Of a DNA stretch of 64,000 nt, positions 14,585 to 24,400 are shown one piece after another; within the stretch, counting starts at the first letter, position 1, and each line of letters begins with the position of its first letter. Both the position numbers and the translations under genes were made by a program. The notes beneath the pieces are model-generated. The model saw only the letters and a list, made by a program, of their open reading frames with translations, was not told the DNA's origin and did not search any database. The stretch comes from Acidobacteriota bacterium (lineage in GTDB: Bacteria > Acidobacteriota > Terriglobia > Terriglobales > Acidobacteriaceae): positions 1-64,000 of the forward strand of contig JAJYVF010000023.1 in the NCBI GenBank assembly GCA_021792135.1, given 5' to 3'.

Positions 14585-15871
14585 TCAGGCGCGTTTGAGA
14601 CTTCGGGAGGCGGCCAGGCTGGACTGCGCTTCCTCCGGCTCGGAAAACGTCTCGTGCCCCAGGCTCTGGCTTCGATCCATGCGGAGCCAGAAGAGATAAC
14701 AGGCGATGCCGGCGAGACAAACAAGAGCGCTGAGGATAAAAGCGGGCGCGAAGGAGCCGGTGCGGCGGATGAGCCATCCGGTGATGACCGGGCCGATGAT
14801 ACCGGGGATATTTGCGATGAAGTTCTGAAAGCTGACCCAGGTGCCGACCTGCCCCGGGGGCGCGTACTGCTGCGGGACGACGAGGATGGAGGAGATCAGG
14901 ATCCCGGCCAGAGAGGCTGCGTAGACGAAGAAAACCGCAAGGCTGCGATTGGGAACGAGGCTGGCAGGCACCAGCAGGAGCCCGAGCGAGAACCCGAGGA
15001 CAATCAGGACACGGAGCGAGAGGGAGAGAGACCATCCGCGGCGGAGCAGGAGGTGGGTGATCCAGCCGCCGGCCATTTCGCTGCACCCGACAATGGCGTA
15101 GATCAGGCCGGCAACCCATCCGAGATAAGACAGAGGGACGTGGCGCGCGGTGTAGAGCCAGGAGGGTCCCCAGCCCACGAGGAAGTACCAGAAGTAATTG
15201 AAGCAGGAGAAGCCCACCGACATGCCCCAGGCATCGCGGCTGCGCAGCATGGCCAGCAGGGCTGCGCGGGAGGGTGCGCGGTGGGTCGCCTGAACGGCGC
15301 GGCGCGGCGCGGGATAGAGCGTCAGCCACGGGATGAGCCACAGCATGCCGAGCATGCCGGTGGAAAGGAAGAGCCAGCGCCAGCCGAAGTGGTGGAGGAT
15401 CCAGACCTCGAAGACGAGGCCGATGGCGAGGCCGACCTTGCAGCCGAGGTCGAAGACGACGGACGGGATGGCGCGCTCGCGGGATCCGAACTGCTCGCTG
15501 ATGAACTTGAGCCCGCCGGGGAGATAGATCGCCTCGCCGATGCCGAGCAGCAGCCGGAAGAGGATGAGAATGATGAAGCTGCTCGCCAGGCCGGTAGCCG
15601 CTGATGCGAAGCACCAGAGCGCGAAGCATCCTGCATAGAGCCACTTCAGCGGCACGCGGTCGACCAGCCAGCCTACGGGCATCTGGAAAAGCGTGTAGGT
15701 GATGGAGAAAGCAGCCAGCGCCCAGCCCTGGCGGAGGGGGTCGAGATGCAGGGCGCGGGCGACGAAGGGAAGCGCAGCGCTGAGATTCCCGCGGTCCAGG
15801 TAATTGACGAAGGCTGCCATGGAGAGCAGCGTGATGGGAATCCAGCGTTTGCTGTTCGACTCCGAATTCAT
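14585..15871 (-). CDS. MFS transporter, ACS-like (sugar acid/anion:cation) family
   Basis: A 428-residue carrier with 12 predicted membrane segments. The first helix carries MAAFVNYLDRGNLSAALPF and the loop between helices 2 and 3 reads PVGWLVDRVPLKW, the major-facilitator signature; these features fit the hexuronate/galactonate/glucarate (ACS) group. ATG 15871 begins just before the first helix. It is divergent from an SDR oxidoreductase at 16138, and next to secreted glycosidases, which fits import of a sugar acid, but the substrate cannot be read from sequence. Confidence 0.8.
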   Translation of the reverse strand: MNSESNSKRWIPITLLSMAAFVNYLDRGNLSAALPFVARALHLDPLRQGWALAAFSITYTLFQMPVGWLVDRVPLKWLYAGCFALWCFASAATGLASSFIILILFRLLLGIGEAIYLPGGLKFISEQFGSRERAIPSVVFDLGCKVGLAIGLVFEVWILHHFGWRWLFLSTGMLGMLWLIPWLTLYPAPRRAVQATHRAPSRAALLAMLRSRDAWGMSVGFSCFNYFWYFLVGWGPSWLYTARHVPLSYLGWVAGLIYAIVGCSEMAGGWITHLLLRRGWSLSLSLRVLIVLGFSLGLLLVPASLVPNRSLAVFFVYAASLAGILISSILVVPQQYAPPGQVGTWVSFQNFIANIPGIIGPVITGWLIRRTGSFAPAFILSALVCLAGIACYLFWLRMDRSQSLGHETFSEPEEAQSSLAASRSLKRA

Positions 15872-16004
15872 GCGACTGATGAGCAGATGACTCGCGAGGG
15901 AATCTGATCGATCGGCCGCGAGGAAGGCTTCATCCGCTGCTACAACTCCTGATGACCTGGACCCAGCGCCTCGGCGCGGAGCACGTCCGGTCATCGTATC
16001 ACTT

Positions 16005-16033
16005 CAACAAAAGGATTGTGGGATCTTCGCAGA
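16005..16033 (+). promoter_or_regulatory. Shared SDR upstream motif, site 1
   Basis: CAACAAAA (16005-16012), then 9 bases, then GAT-CT-TCGCAGA (16022-16033). The same two-part pattern with 8-9 bases between the halves occurs at 35189 and 36203, each on the strand of an SDR gene. A -10-like TATGAT lies at 16053-16058 with CAGACT 17 bases before it, so the motif covers or abuts the -35 region. A binding site for an AraC-type activator is possible; this is inferred. Confidence 0.45.
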
Positions 16034-16137
16034 CTCCGCGCGAAGGTTTGTTTATGATTCGGGCACTGGAGCAGTGGTTCTCGGCCGGGCCCACGAGGAA
16101 CTTTGACCACGGAGCGGCAGCAGGTTCAAATAGCGTC

Positions 16138-16902
16138 ATGACTGGAACAGAGAAGGTTGCGGTAATCACGGGAGCTGGCAGCGGGATCGGCAGACACACT
16201 GCGTTCGCGCTGATGAGGGAAGGGTATGCCGTGGTGCTGGCCGGGCGCGGCGCGGAACGGCTGCGGAGGACCGTTGAAGATATGAAAGGGGAGAAGCCGG
16301 CGGCGCGGGTCCTGGCCGCAGTGACGGACGTGACAAAGCCGGCCTCGGTCAAGGCTCTGTTCGACAGGATACGTGGCGAGTTCGGGCGGCTCGATCTTCT
16401 GTTTAACAATGCGGGGGTGTTCCGATCGGGTGTGCCGCTCGAGGATGTGACGTTCGAGGACTGGAATGCAGTGATCGGCACGAATCTGACGGGCGCATTC
16501 CTGTGCACGCAGGAGGCCTTCCGGATCATGAAGGAACAGACGCCTTGCGGGGGACGGATCATCAACAACGGATCTGTGTCGGCTTATGTGCCGAGGCCGT
16601 TTTCGGCCGCCTACACGGCGTCGAAACATGGGATCACGGGGCTGACGAAGTCCACGTCGCTCGACGGGCGGCCGTACGACATCGCCTGCGGGCAGATTGA
16701 TATCGGGAACGCCGCCACCGACGCAACCGAAAGGATGAAACATGGGGTGCCGCAGGCCAATGGCACCATTGCCGCCGAGCCGACGATCGATCCGGCGGAT
16801 GTGGCGCGGGCGATTGTGTATATGGCGAGCCTTCCGCCGGACGCCAACGTGCAGTTCATGACGGTGATGGCAACGAAGATGCCGTACATCGGGCGCGGTT
16901 AG
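16138..16902 (+). CDS. SDR-family oxidoreductase
   Basis: A 254-residue classical short-chain dehydrogenase/reductase. It has the cofactor motif TGAGSGIG near residues 11-18, the NNAG segment (LLFNNAGVF), a catalytic serine in NNGSVSAY and the YxxxK pair in [18 protein letters not shown] after beta-strand 2 suggests NADP(H) binding. ATG 16138 leaves the usual short lead before the Rossmann motif; an upstream in-frame ATG at 16054 would add 28 atypical residues and coincides with the -10-like box. Divergent from the MFS carrier. The substrate is unknown; context suggests a sugar or sugar acid. Confidence 0.85.
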   Translation: MTGTEKVAVITGAGSGIGRHTAFALMREGYAVVLAGRGAERLRRTVEDMKGEKPAARVLAAVTDVTKPASVKALFDRIRGEFGRLDLLFNNAGVFRSGVPLEDVTFEDWNAVIGTNLTGAFLCTQEAFRIMKEQTPCGGRIINNGSVSAYVPRPFSAAYTASKHGITGLTKSTSLDGRPYDIACGQIDIGNAATDATERMKHGVPQANGTIAAEPTIDPADVARAIVYMASLPPDANVQFMTVMATKMPYIGRG

Positions 16903-17109
16903 GCGGGAAGGGCCGATCCGGCACGAATCCGCTTCTTTCCTGCAAGTGCGCCATCGCAGTTTTGCAAAAGAAAAATCTGCGAATCTCATAGATCGTGCAT
17001 AGCGGGCGCGCTTAGTGTGGTCCGGAAGCGAAGGGCTGGAGTGTCTGCGGATTCCCTCAGCCCGGCCTCGCCCACGACCACGGAAAACTCAGAACACGCC
17101 GGAGGGTGG

Positions 17110-18675
17110 ATGATGAAGGAAAGCTGTTCTCCCGGAGTTCCTCGGCACATTGGAAGAGCCTGCGCCGGGCTGGCGCTGAGTGCGGCCCTCGCCGCGGCAC
17201 CTGCGGCCAGGAGCGCCTTTGCGCAGGAGACCGGATTCTCGCCGAACCCACCCATTAGGGGCGAGCTTACGGTTTCCGCCAACCACCACTACTTCCGGGA
17301 CGCCAGCGGAAGGGCGCTCATCCTCAACGGATCACAGACGTGGAACACTCTACAGGACTGGGGCACGGGCGCTCAGGCGCAGCCGATCGACTTCGGCGCT
17401 TTCGTACGCTTTATGACACAGCACGGGCAGAATTTTACGCTGCTGTGGACCGTGGAGACGCCGCGGTTCTGCAATCTGCCCGTGGTTGAGGGAAAGGCAC
17501 CGGAGTTCACCGTCAGTCCGATGCCGTGGGCGAGAACCGGCCCGGGAAAGGCCACCGATGGCGGACTGAAGTTCAATCTGACGGAGTTCAATCCGGAATA
17601 CTTCGATCGCCTGCGGTCACGGGTAGAGGCGCTGGACAAGGCCGGCATCTATGCGGGCGTTTACTTGTTTACCGGCGAGTTTCTGAATCTTTACCGGTGT
17701 GCCGACGATGGGTATCCGCTGACCGGAGCGAACAACATCAACGGAATCGACGACGGCTACAAGAGCGGGAGACGCGGGATTGGCGCTGTTGCAATGACCG
17801 CGCCGAATGAGATCACGAAGATCCAGGATGCATATGTCGATAAGATCATCGACACGCTGAACGACCTGCCGAATGTGCTGTGGATTGTCTCCGAAGAGGC
17901 TCCGCCAACCTCGATGTGGTGGAACCGGCATCTGATCGCACACGTGAAAGAGTACGAGCGGACCAAATCGCATCAGCACCCGGTGGGAATTGCAGCTCCG
18001 ATCGGCATCCCCGATACGGAGATTTATGATTCGGACGCGGACTGGGTTGCCCCGGAGGTCCAGGTGTCTCCGGCGTCGTCGTGCGGGACGGGCAAGCCGG
18101 CCTGCAAGGTCAACGTCAACGACAGCGATCACAGCTACTTTGGCATCTGGAACGACACGGAGCAGCAGGCGAGGAACTGGGCCTGGGAAAATTTCGCCAC
18201 GGGCAATCAGGATCTGTTCATGGATCCTTATCTGGTCTACTATCCGCGCCAGAAGCGCAACGACTGCGCGTCGCCCACGCGGGGCATATGCACGCAGGTG
18301 GACCATCGCTATGACAGCCTGCGGGATAATCTGGGGTACATTCTCCGGCTCTCGCGGAAGCTGGATCTCGCGGAGATGGCGCCGCGGGATACGCTGTGTT
18401 CGACGGGATACTGCCTGGCACACACCGCGCCGACGGGGGCGGCCTATGTGGTCTATGCTCCTGCGGGCGGGACGTTCACCGTGGATTTGTCGGCGATGCC
18501 GTCTTCGCGGCAGATGAACGTCGAATGGCTGAATCCGGCGACGGGGGCGGAGAGCAGGGGCGATCCGATTGCCGCAGGATCGCCGGCACAGTCGTTTACG
18601 CCGCCGTTTTCGGGCGACGCGGTTCTGTATCTGGTGGACAGCGCGGGAGCGCCTGGGAGCGAAAGCCACGAGTGA
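17110..18675 (+). CDS. Secreted apiosidase-like (DUF4038-type) glycosidase
   Basis: A 521-residue exported protein. A long signal peptide (up to about residue 38, ARSAFAQ) precedes LTVSANHHYFRDASGRALIL, the opening strand typical of DUF4038/GH140-like TIM barrels. NVLWIVSEEAPPTSMWW matches the clan GH-A acid/base strand, with glutamate in the expected place. The C-terminal 90 residues (AAYVVYAPAGGTFTVDLSAM ... VEWLNPATG) look like the collagen-binding-type domain that follows the barrel in this family. ATG 17110 is preceded by GGAGGG. The dehydrogenase at 18712 follows 36 bases later and is probably co-transcribed. I could not place the nucleophile with certainty, and the sugar released is not known. 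Confidence 0.7.
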   Translation: MMKESCSPGVPRHIGRACAGLALSAALAAAPAARSAFAQETGFSPNPPIRGELTVSANHHYFRDASGRALILNGSQTWNTLQDWGTGAQAQPIDFGAFVRFMTQHGQNFTLLWTVETPRFCNLPVVEGKAPEFTVSPMPWARTGPGKATDGGLKFNLTEFNPEYFDRLRSRVEALDKAGIYAGVYLFTGEFLNLYRCADDGYPLTGANNINGIDDGYKSGRRGIGAVAMTAPNEITKIQDAYVDKIIDTLNDLPNVLWIVSEEAPPTSMWWNRHLIAHVKEYERTKSHQHPVGIAAPIGIPDTEIYDSDADWVAPEVQVSPASSCGTGKPACKVNVNDSDHSYFGIWNDTEQQARNWAWENFATGNQDLFMDPYLVYYPRQKRNDCASPTRGICTQVDHRYDSLRDNLGYILRLSRKLDLAEMAPRDTLCSTGYCLAHTAPTGAAYVVYAPAGGTFTVDLSAMPSSRQMNVEWLNPATGAESRGDPIAAGSPAQSFTPPFSGDAVLYLVDSAGAPGSESHE

Positions 18676-18711
18676 GGGCAGGCGCAGCACGCTCGCGGCA
18701 GGGAGGAAGCT

Positions 18712-19773
18712 ATGAAAGCCGCTGTGTGGCATGGCCGGCAGGATGTCCGGATTGAAGATGTAAAAGAACCTTCGCCGCCGCCGCCGGGGCAGCTGCAGGT
18801 GAAGATCGCCTGGTGCGGCATCTGCGGCACCGATCTGCATGAGTATGCCGGGGGACCTCTTTATATTCCGCTGGAGCATCCGCACCCGCTGACGGGCGTA
18901 CAGGCGCCGGTAATCATCGGGCACGAGATGTCCGGGGAAGTGATCGCTGTGGGCGATGGAGTGGAGGGCTTCGCTCCCGGCGACCGCGTGGCCGCGTGTC
19001 CGATCATCGGCTGCGGCGAATGCCGCTGGTGCCGGAGCGGCTCGATGGCGCAGTGCGACCGTGTCGCGTTTCTGGGGACATCCTGGACCGGCGGCGCGCT
19101 GGCGGAGCGGCTGAACCTGTACGCCTACCAGTGCTATCACCTCAACAACAATCTTTCCGATGAAGTGGGGGCGCTGGTTGAGCCCTTTTCTGCGACAGTG
19201 CGGGCGGTCGCGCAGAGCGGCGCGGGGAAGGACGACAGCGTTGCGGTCATCGGAGCGGGGCCGATCGGGCTGATGGCGCTGATGGCGGCCAGGATTCGCG
19301 GCGCGAAGCAGGTGGTGGCACTCGAGGTGGCGGAAAAACGGGTTGCGGCGGCGCGCCAGTGCGGCGCGGACGCGGTCATCGATCCTGGCCGCCAGGATCC
19401 GGAGAAGGCTGCTCTGGAAATGACAGGCGGTCAGGGCTTCGACGTGGTCATCGAGTGCGCCGGTCAGCCCGCGACGGTCCTGATGGCGGGCCGGGTGACG
19501 CGGACCCGGGGCAGGCTGGTGATCATGGGCGTCTTTGAGAAACCGGCCGCGCTCGACCTGACCGATATTGTCTTCCGCGAGAAGACGGTCTCAGGAAGCA
19601 TGAGCGGCTATGGCCTGTACGACGAGACGATTCGCATGATGGGGGATGCGCGCTTCCGCGGCGATGTTCTCATCTCGGATCGTATCGGCCTGGACGAGCT
19701 TGTCAGCAAGGGATATTACGGCCTGCTGCATGAGAAAGACCGGCACGTGAAGATTCTGGTCAGGCCGGAATAG
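18712..19773 (+). CDS. Zinc-dependent alcohol dehydrogenase (butanediol/sorbitol DH-like)
   Basis: A 353-residue medium-chain dehydrogenase. Catalytic zinc site: CGICGTDLHEY and GHEMSGEV. Structural zinc site: CPIIGCGECRWCRSGSMAQC. The Rossmann motif VAVIGAGPIGLMAL followed by ALEVAEKR (Glu at the end of strand 2) points to NAD(H). The overall pattern fits the (R,R)-butanediol dehydrogenase / L-threonine dehydrogenase-like branch. It lies downstream of the glycosidase at 17110, so it probably oxidises a sugar or polyol released by it. AGGGAGGAAGCT before ATG 18712 is a good ribosome site. Confidence 0.87.
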   Translation: MKAAVWHGRQDVRIEDVKEPSPPPPGQLQVKIAWCGICGTDLHEYAGGPLYIPLEHPHPLTGVQAPVIIGHEMSGEVIAVGDGVEGFAPGDRVAACPIIGCGECRWCRSGSMAQCDRVAFLGTSWTGGALAERLNLYAYQCYHLNNNLSDEVGALVEPFSATVRAVAQSGAGKDDSVAVIGAGPIGLMALMAARIRGAKQVVALEVAEKRVAAARQCGADAVIDPGRQDPEKAALEMTGGQGFDVVIECAGQPATVLMAGRVTRTRGRLVIMGVFEKPAALDLTDIVFREKTVSGSMSGYGLYDETIRMMGDARFRGDVLISDRIGLDELVSKGYYGLLHEKDRHVKILVRPE

Positions 19774-19785
19774 ATGGTCTCACGC

Positions 19786-19806
19786 GGGCCGGCGGATTGC
19801 CGGCCC
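19786..19806. terminator. Bidirectional hairpin between convergent genes
   Basis: A perfect 8-bp stem GGGCCGGC/GCCGGCCC with a 5-base loop, placed between the convergent dehydrogenase (ends 19773) and glycosidase (ends 19824). No T-tract follows on either strand, so termination strength is uncertain. Confidence 0.55.
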
Positions 19807-19823
19807 ATTGAATCCGTGCGCTT

Positions 19824-21281
19824 TTACCGCGCTCCGCCCGCGGGCCCAGCGGAGGCCTCCAGCAGCAGGACCCAGTCGCCGTCGCCATCGTGGTTCTTCC
19901 CTGGAGGCGTGAACTGGTGGCTGCCGCTATTGGCGAAGCGGCTGCCGGAGATCTCCTTGTACGTGCCATCGCTGGGGTCAAACCAGCGGGCTTTTGCGGG
20001 GCCGCGCAGATTCGCCATATCCACGGTGAGAGTGCGCGCGGTCGGCACGTAGGCGACCACGACTGCACCATCGGAAGTCCTGGCGGCGGTCGCGTAGTCA
20101 CTCTCGCTGACGCGGGTCTTGTTCAGCGTTCCCCAGGAGCCGAAGCCTGAAGTGACAACCGAGTGATCCTGATCGGGCACGAGGTGCTGCCAGGGGATGG
20201 AGGAGAAGAAGTCTTTCCAGATCCCGAGCTGCGCAACGCCCGGCGTGTCAAGGCGATCTTTCCATCCGTCGGCAAACGACCAGGTGTACTTGTTTCCGTA
20301 GAACTGTCCGGTGCCGCCGCTGAGCATGGTCCAGTATTCTTCGCGGCGCAGCACATTGGGCGTGCCGAAGTCGGGCGGCTCACCTACGTTCTCGAGATCG
20401 TAATGCGCCTCCACCAGGTAATCCGGCTTGATCGGTTTCTGGTTGTAACTGTGCAGCACCTGCATGTACGTGGGGGAGTAAGTGTAGGTACTGTTGAGGT
20501 CGATCAGCGGAACCCAGGTTGGATCGTCCATCGACGAGCTGGTGAATACGTTCAGTTCGACCGTCTGCATCTGGTCCGGAGCGACGGATCTGATCCCTTT
20601 CGCCACCTCCTGAACGAGCGCATCGTCCGTGGGCACGCGCCAGTTATTGAAGTCGTTGCCGCTGATCCACATAACGTTCCGGAAATGACGGTACCGCTTG
20701 CCGAGGTACTGCCCGTAGGCATAGGCGGCTTTCATGCCGTTGTTGCGCAGCACCGGGAGCCAGCCGATGGTCTCGATGGGATCGAGAAAGACGAGCAGCT
20801 GGTGGCTGGTCGCGAGCTGAACGATGTGATCGAGCCGGGTAAAGTAAGCCTCGTTGGGCCTGCTCAGGTCGTAGTGGGTGTAGTCGGAACCGCCGCCATG
20901 GATGAATCCGTTGAAGGGGCGGATGCCGTCGGGCGTCGTGGCAAACTTATTGCTCGGATAATCGTGGCCCGCGCAGGCAACGTCGATCCATCCCAGGGTG
21001 TTGAATCCATGCGCCTCGCGGTCGGCAAAGTAGTAATCGGCTTCTTTTTCGGTCAGGCGACCCATCAGGCCCTGGGGCGTGTCGCCGACGATAAGAAAGG
21101 GCCTGCCGCTGCTGTCGACCAGATAGCGGTGATCGCTGCTGACCTTCAGGGGATACTCCGCAGGCCGCATGGCGTGGTGCGCTGCGGCCATATGATGCGT
21201 CTGAGCTGCGACGGCGACGGAGGAGAAAATGGCAAGCGCAAAGACAGTACCGGGCACATGAGGCAGATAACTAATTTTCAC
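19824..21281 (-). CDS. Secreted apiosidase-like glycosidase (GH140 / DUF4038 plus collagen-binding-type domain)
   Basis: A 485-residue exported enzyme. After a signal peptide (through VAVAAQ) comes KVSSDHRYLVDSSGRPFLIVGDTPQGL, then LTEKEADYYFADREAHGFNTLG, the DUF4038 hallmark. The expected acid/base aspartate is in NVMWISGNDFNNW (about D210) and the nucleophile glutamate in PDYLVEAHYDLEN (about E291), the arrangement reported for GH140 apiosidases. The C-terminal 100 residues (DYATAARTSDGAVVVAYVPT ... ARWFDPSDGTYKEI) match the accompanying collagen-binding-type domain. It lies downstream of the TonB-dependent receptor, with which it may be expressed. Release of apiose from plant pectin is plausible; the exact bond is inferred. 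Confidence 0.8.
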   Translation of the reverse strand: MKISYLPHVPGTVFALAIFSSVAVAAQTHHMAAAHHAMRPAEYPLKVSSDHRYLVDSSGRPFLIVGDTPQGLMGRLTEKEADYYFADREAHGFNTLGWIDVACAGHDYPSNKFATTPDGIRPFNGFIHGGGSDYTHYDLSRPNEAYFTRLDHIVQLATSHQLLVFLDPIETIGWLPVLRNNGMKAAYAYGQYLGKRYRHFRNVMWISGNDFNNWRVPTDDALVQEVAKGIRSVAPDQMQTVELNVFTSSSMDDPTWVPLIDLNSTYTYSPTYMQVLHSYNQKPIKPDYLVEAHYDLENVGEPPDFGTPNVLRREEYWTMLSGGTGQFYGNKYTWSFADGWKDRLDTPGVAQLGIWKDFFSSIPWQHLVPDQDHSVVTSGFGSWGTLNKTRVSESDYATAARTSDGAVVVAYVPTARTLTVDMANLRGPAKARWFDPSDGTYKEISGSRFANSGSHQFTPPGKNHDGDGDWVLLLEASAGPAGGAR

Positions 21282-21412
21282 CGGATCAACCGCTCCTCAG
21301 CTAACAAATTTGAGCTGCCAGGCTGGTTGGGAAGCCGAATTGTGCACGGAAGGCCCCTCTTCCCGCGCTGCCTGGCGCAAGCTGGGATAAGGGACCCCGT
21401 GTTGCGGCTAAG

Positions 21413-24400
21413 TCAAAACTCCACGCGGAAAGTTGCCTGGCCCTGACGATTACTGATTTGAGAGCTCAGGTTGATGATCTGGCCGAAGGTTGAGTCGAGC
21501 GAGTTATTGTCGGGCCCCTGCAGCTGAGTGCGGTTGAAGGCGTTGAAGTAATCGAGGCGCAGGCTGGCCTGCACGCGTTCGCCGAGGCGGAAGCTCTTGA
21601 TAGCGTCGAAGCTCTCGATTCGCAGCGGCGGCGTCCGGAGAGCCGCATAGGCGCGCTTTGAAGTTCCGAGCTGCCATGGCCCCGTGTTCTGGAAAGCGTT
21701 GGTGGTGAACTGAACCGGCTGGGTGCTCGTCTTACCGGTGAAGAAAGCTTTCGAGCGGCCGTAGTTAAAGGTCTTTAAAGTCACGCCAGAGACAATGTTC
21801 GGCCGGTCAAAGCTGTTGACGAGCAGAGGATTGTAACTGTTCTGGGCGCCGAAGGGATTACCGCCGGCATAGTTGAGAATCGCACTGAACTGCCAGCCGC
21901 CAACCAGCTCCGACAGGTACTTATTGCTGTTCAGGAAGGCTTTGCCCGCACCGAACGGGAGGGCATACGTTCCAGCCAGCTTGAAGTTATATAACTGGTC
22001 GAGATAAGAGGGAACGTATTCCGGCCGCGGGTTATAGGCGTTCATGCCGTTCGGAGAATACGGGGCCGAACCGATGGAGGTATTGGCTGTGTTTCTGGAT
22101 ATCGTGAGGTCGGTCAGGATGCTGAGTCCTCCCTGGAATCGTTTATCGCCCTCAAGCTGCAACGCATTGTAAAAGGCGGTTCCATCCATTTCGTACACGG
22201 GGAAGAAGCCGCCGAACTGGGGATACGGGGTGAGCGCCTGTTCGAGCGTGGCGGAGCTGCCGAACTGCTGGGCGAACCCAGGATAAGGCTGGGTGAAGCC
22301 AGCGGCCACCACGGCAGGATCGAGGATGTTGTCTCCGAGCAGGGGGCCGTACTGCAGCACGGAGGGGTTAGGCTGATTCGACAACTCAAGGGTGTCGGGG
22401 AGGTGGATCGCCCGGTTACCCACATAGGAGGCGGTGAGGAACATACTCCAGGGGAGCTCGCGCTGGATCCCTATGCTCCACGCCTGATCGTAGGGCGCGG
22501 TTCCGACCGAGGGCGAGTTGGGCAGGTACGGCGGGTTGTTGCGATGCTTGTAGGGGAAGTCGAAGATGATACCGCCATTGCCGATTGAGGGCGTGAAGGG
22601 AACCTGCTGGGGGAAGGGGAGGGTCTGCGAATCCCAGCTGCCGTAGCCAGGTGTGCTGCTGCCGGTGGAGGCGCGCAGGAAGGAACCATCCAGCAGGGTG
22701 GACATGAAGGAAGCAGCGAAGGCGGTGCCGTACTCATATGCGCCGCCATTGAGGAAAGTGATGTAGAAACCCGACTGCAGCACAGTTTTGGGGGTGAGCT
22801 GATAGGAGAATCCCACCCGGGGCTGCCAGTTCTTCCAGTGGATGGCGGCCCGGGTGATTCCGGCGCAACCCGTGCAGTTACCGAATTTGGTGGCTGCCCC
22901 GAGAAGGCCGCCAGCGCCGGGATTGGGCTCGGTGCGGTCCACAAAGATGATGTCGTTGTGCTCCTCGGTAAAGGGCACGAGCACATCCCAGCGGATACCC
23001 AGATTGAGGGTCAGTCGATTGCTGACCTTGTAGTCGTCCTGGGCATAGAGAGCAAAGGCGTTGTTGCGCATTTTTAGCTCATTGGCAAAGATGCGCTCCG
23101 TCGAGTCCACCTGGCCCAGCAGAAAACTGGCGAAGGAACTGCCGTAACTGCCGAAGTTAGGGTCGGTCGAGTCGGGTGTGGAGGTATTTCTCTGGCTGAA
23201 GTCGAAGGTGCCGCTGCAAAAGTTGCAGTTGATGGTGTCCTGGAAGGTGCGCCGGTACTGGAAGCCAAAGTTCATGGTGTGGCTTCCATGCGTCCAGAGC
23301 CAGTTGTTGACGCCGACAATGCCCAGGGTGCGGTTGTTGTTGACGGTCAGGCCGCCTTCGCAGCATTCAAGATAGGCGCCGCCGCTGACACCCCAGGCGG
23401 TAGGCGCATTCTGACCATCGAAGGTGATCAGGGGGAGGGTCGTTCCGCCCGCGACGGCACCGAACTTCACGTTGGGGTTGGCGTTATGCTGGCCGACGAT
23501 GTATCCGATCCAGTCAGCACCGGCGGTCAGGACGAGGTTGGGGTTGATGGTCTTGACGTAATTCAGCAAAAAGCCCGAGCCCAGGTTCTGGTTAGTTTCC
23601 TCGCTCTGCAGCGGATTGGCGATGGGCACGATGGGAGCCGAAGTGAAGATGGGGGAATTCACCGTGTCGCGCCACTGGCTCCAGTGGATGCTCTGAGAGT
23701 TCGTGAGAGTTTCGTCGATGGTATAGGCCCAGAGGGTCTGCCGGATCGGGATGGAAGCAATGGCGGGAGTCTTGTTGGATTCAAGTCCGTTGTTGACTCC
23801 TGCCCGATCCGGGTTGGGGATGTACTGCAGCAGGCTGGCCGCCAGGGCACTGAAGCGGCTCTGGGGGATGATGTTTCCGGGGAAGGGCTGTTTGGTTTGC
23901 GGATCGTAGATGGGAATCATGTTCCCGGAGGAATCGAGGAAATTGCTGAAGTCGCCCTGTTTCATGGCGGCTGTGGGGACGGTTCCGATGCTGTTCTGGG
24001 CCTGGTTTTGGCGGAACCAGTCGCCGCTGAAATGGAAGAAGGTGCGATTCTTCCCGTTGTAGAGGTGAGGAAGGATGACCGGACCACCGAGGGTGAAGCC
24101 GTAGTTATTCTGCTGGTTGATGGGGGCTTCGGCCTTCCCGGTGGGCGAGAAGCGCGTTGGGAAAAAACCGGCGGAATCGAAGAGTTGATTGCGCAGGATC
24201 TCAAACGCGTCGCCGTGGAGATCGTTGGTGCCCGAGGCCATGTTAAAGGTGACGGCCCCCTGGCCGATCCCATACTGCGCGTCGAAGGTGGAGCTGTTGA
24301 CACGAAACTCGCTCACCGCCTCGTAGGGCGGATTGATGAAGGTCTGGTTGCCCTGAAACTGCACAAAAGCCACGGGCACGCCGTTGAACTGAGCTTCGTT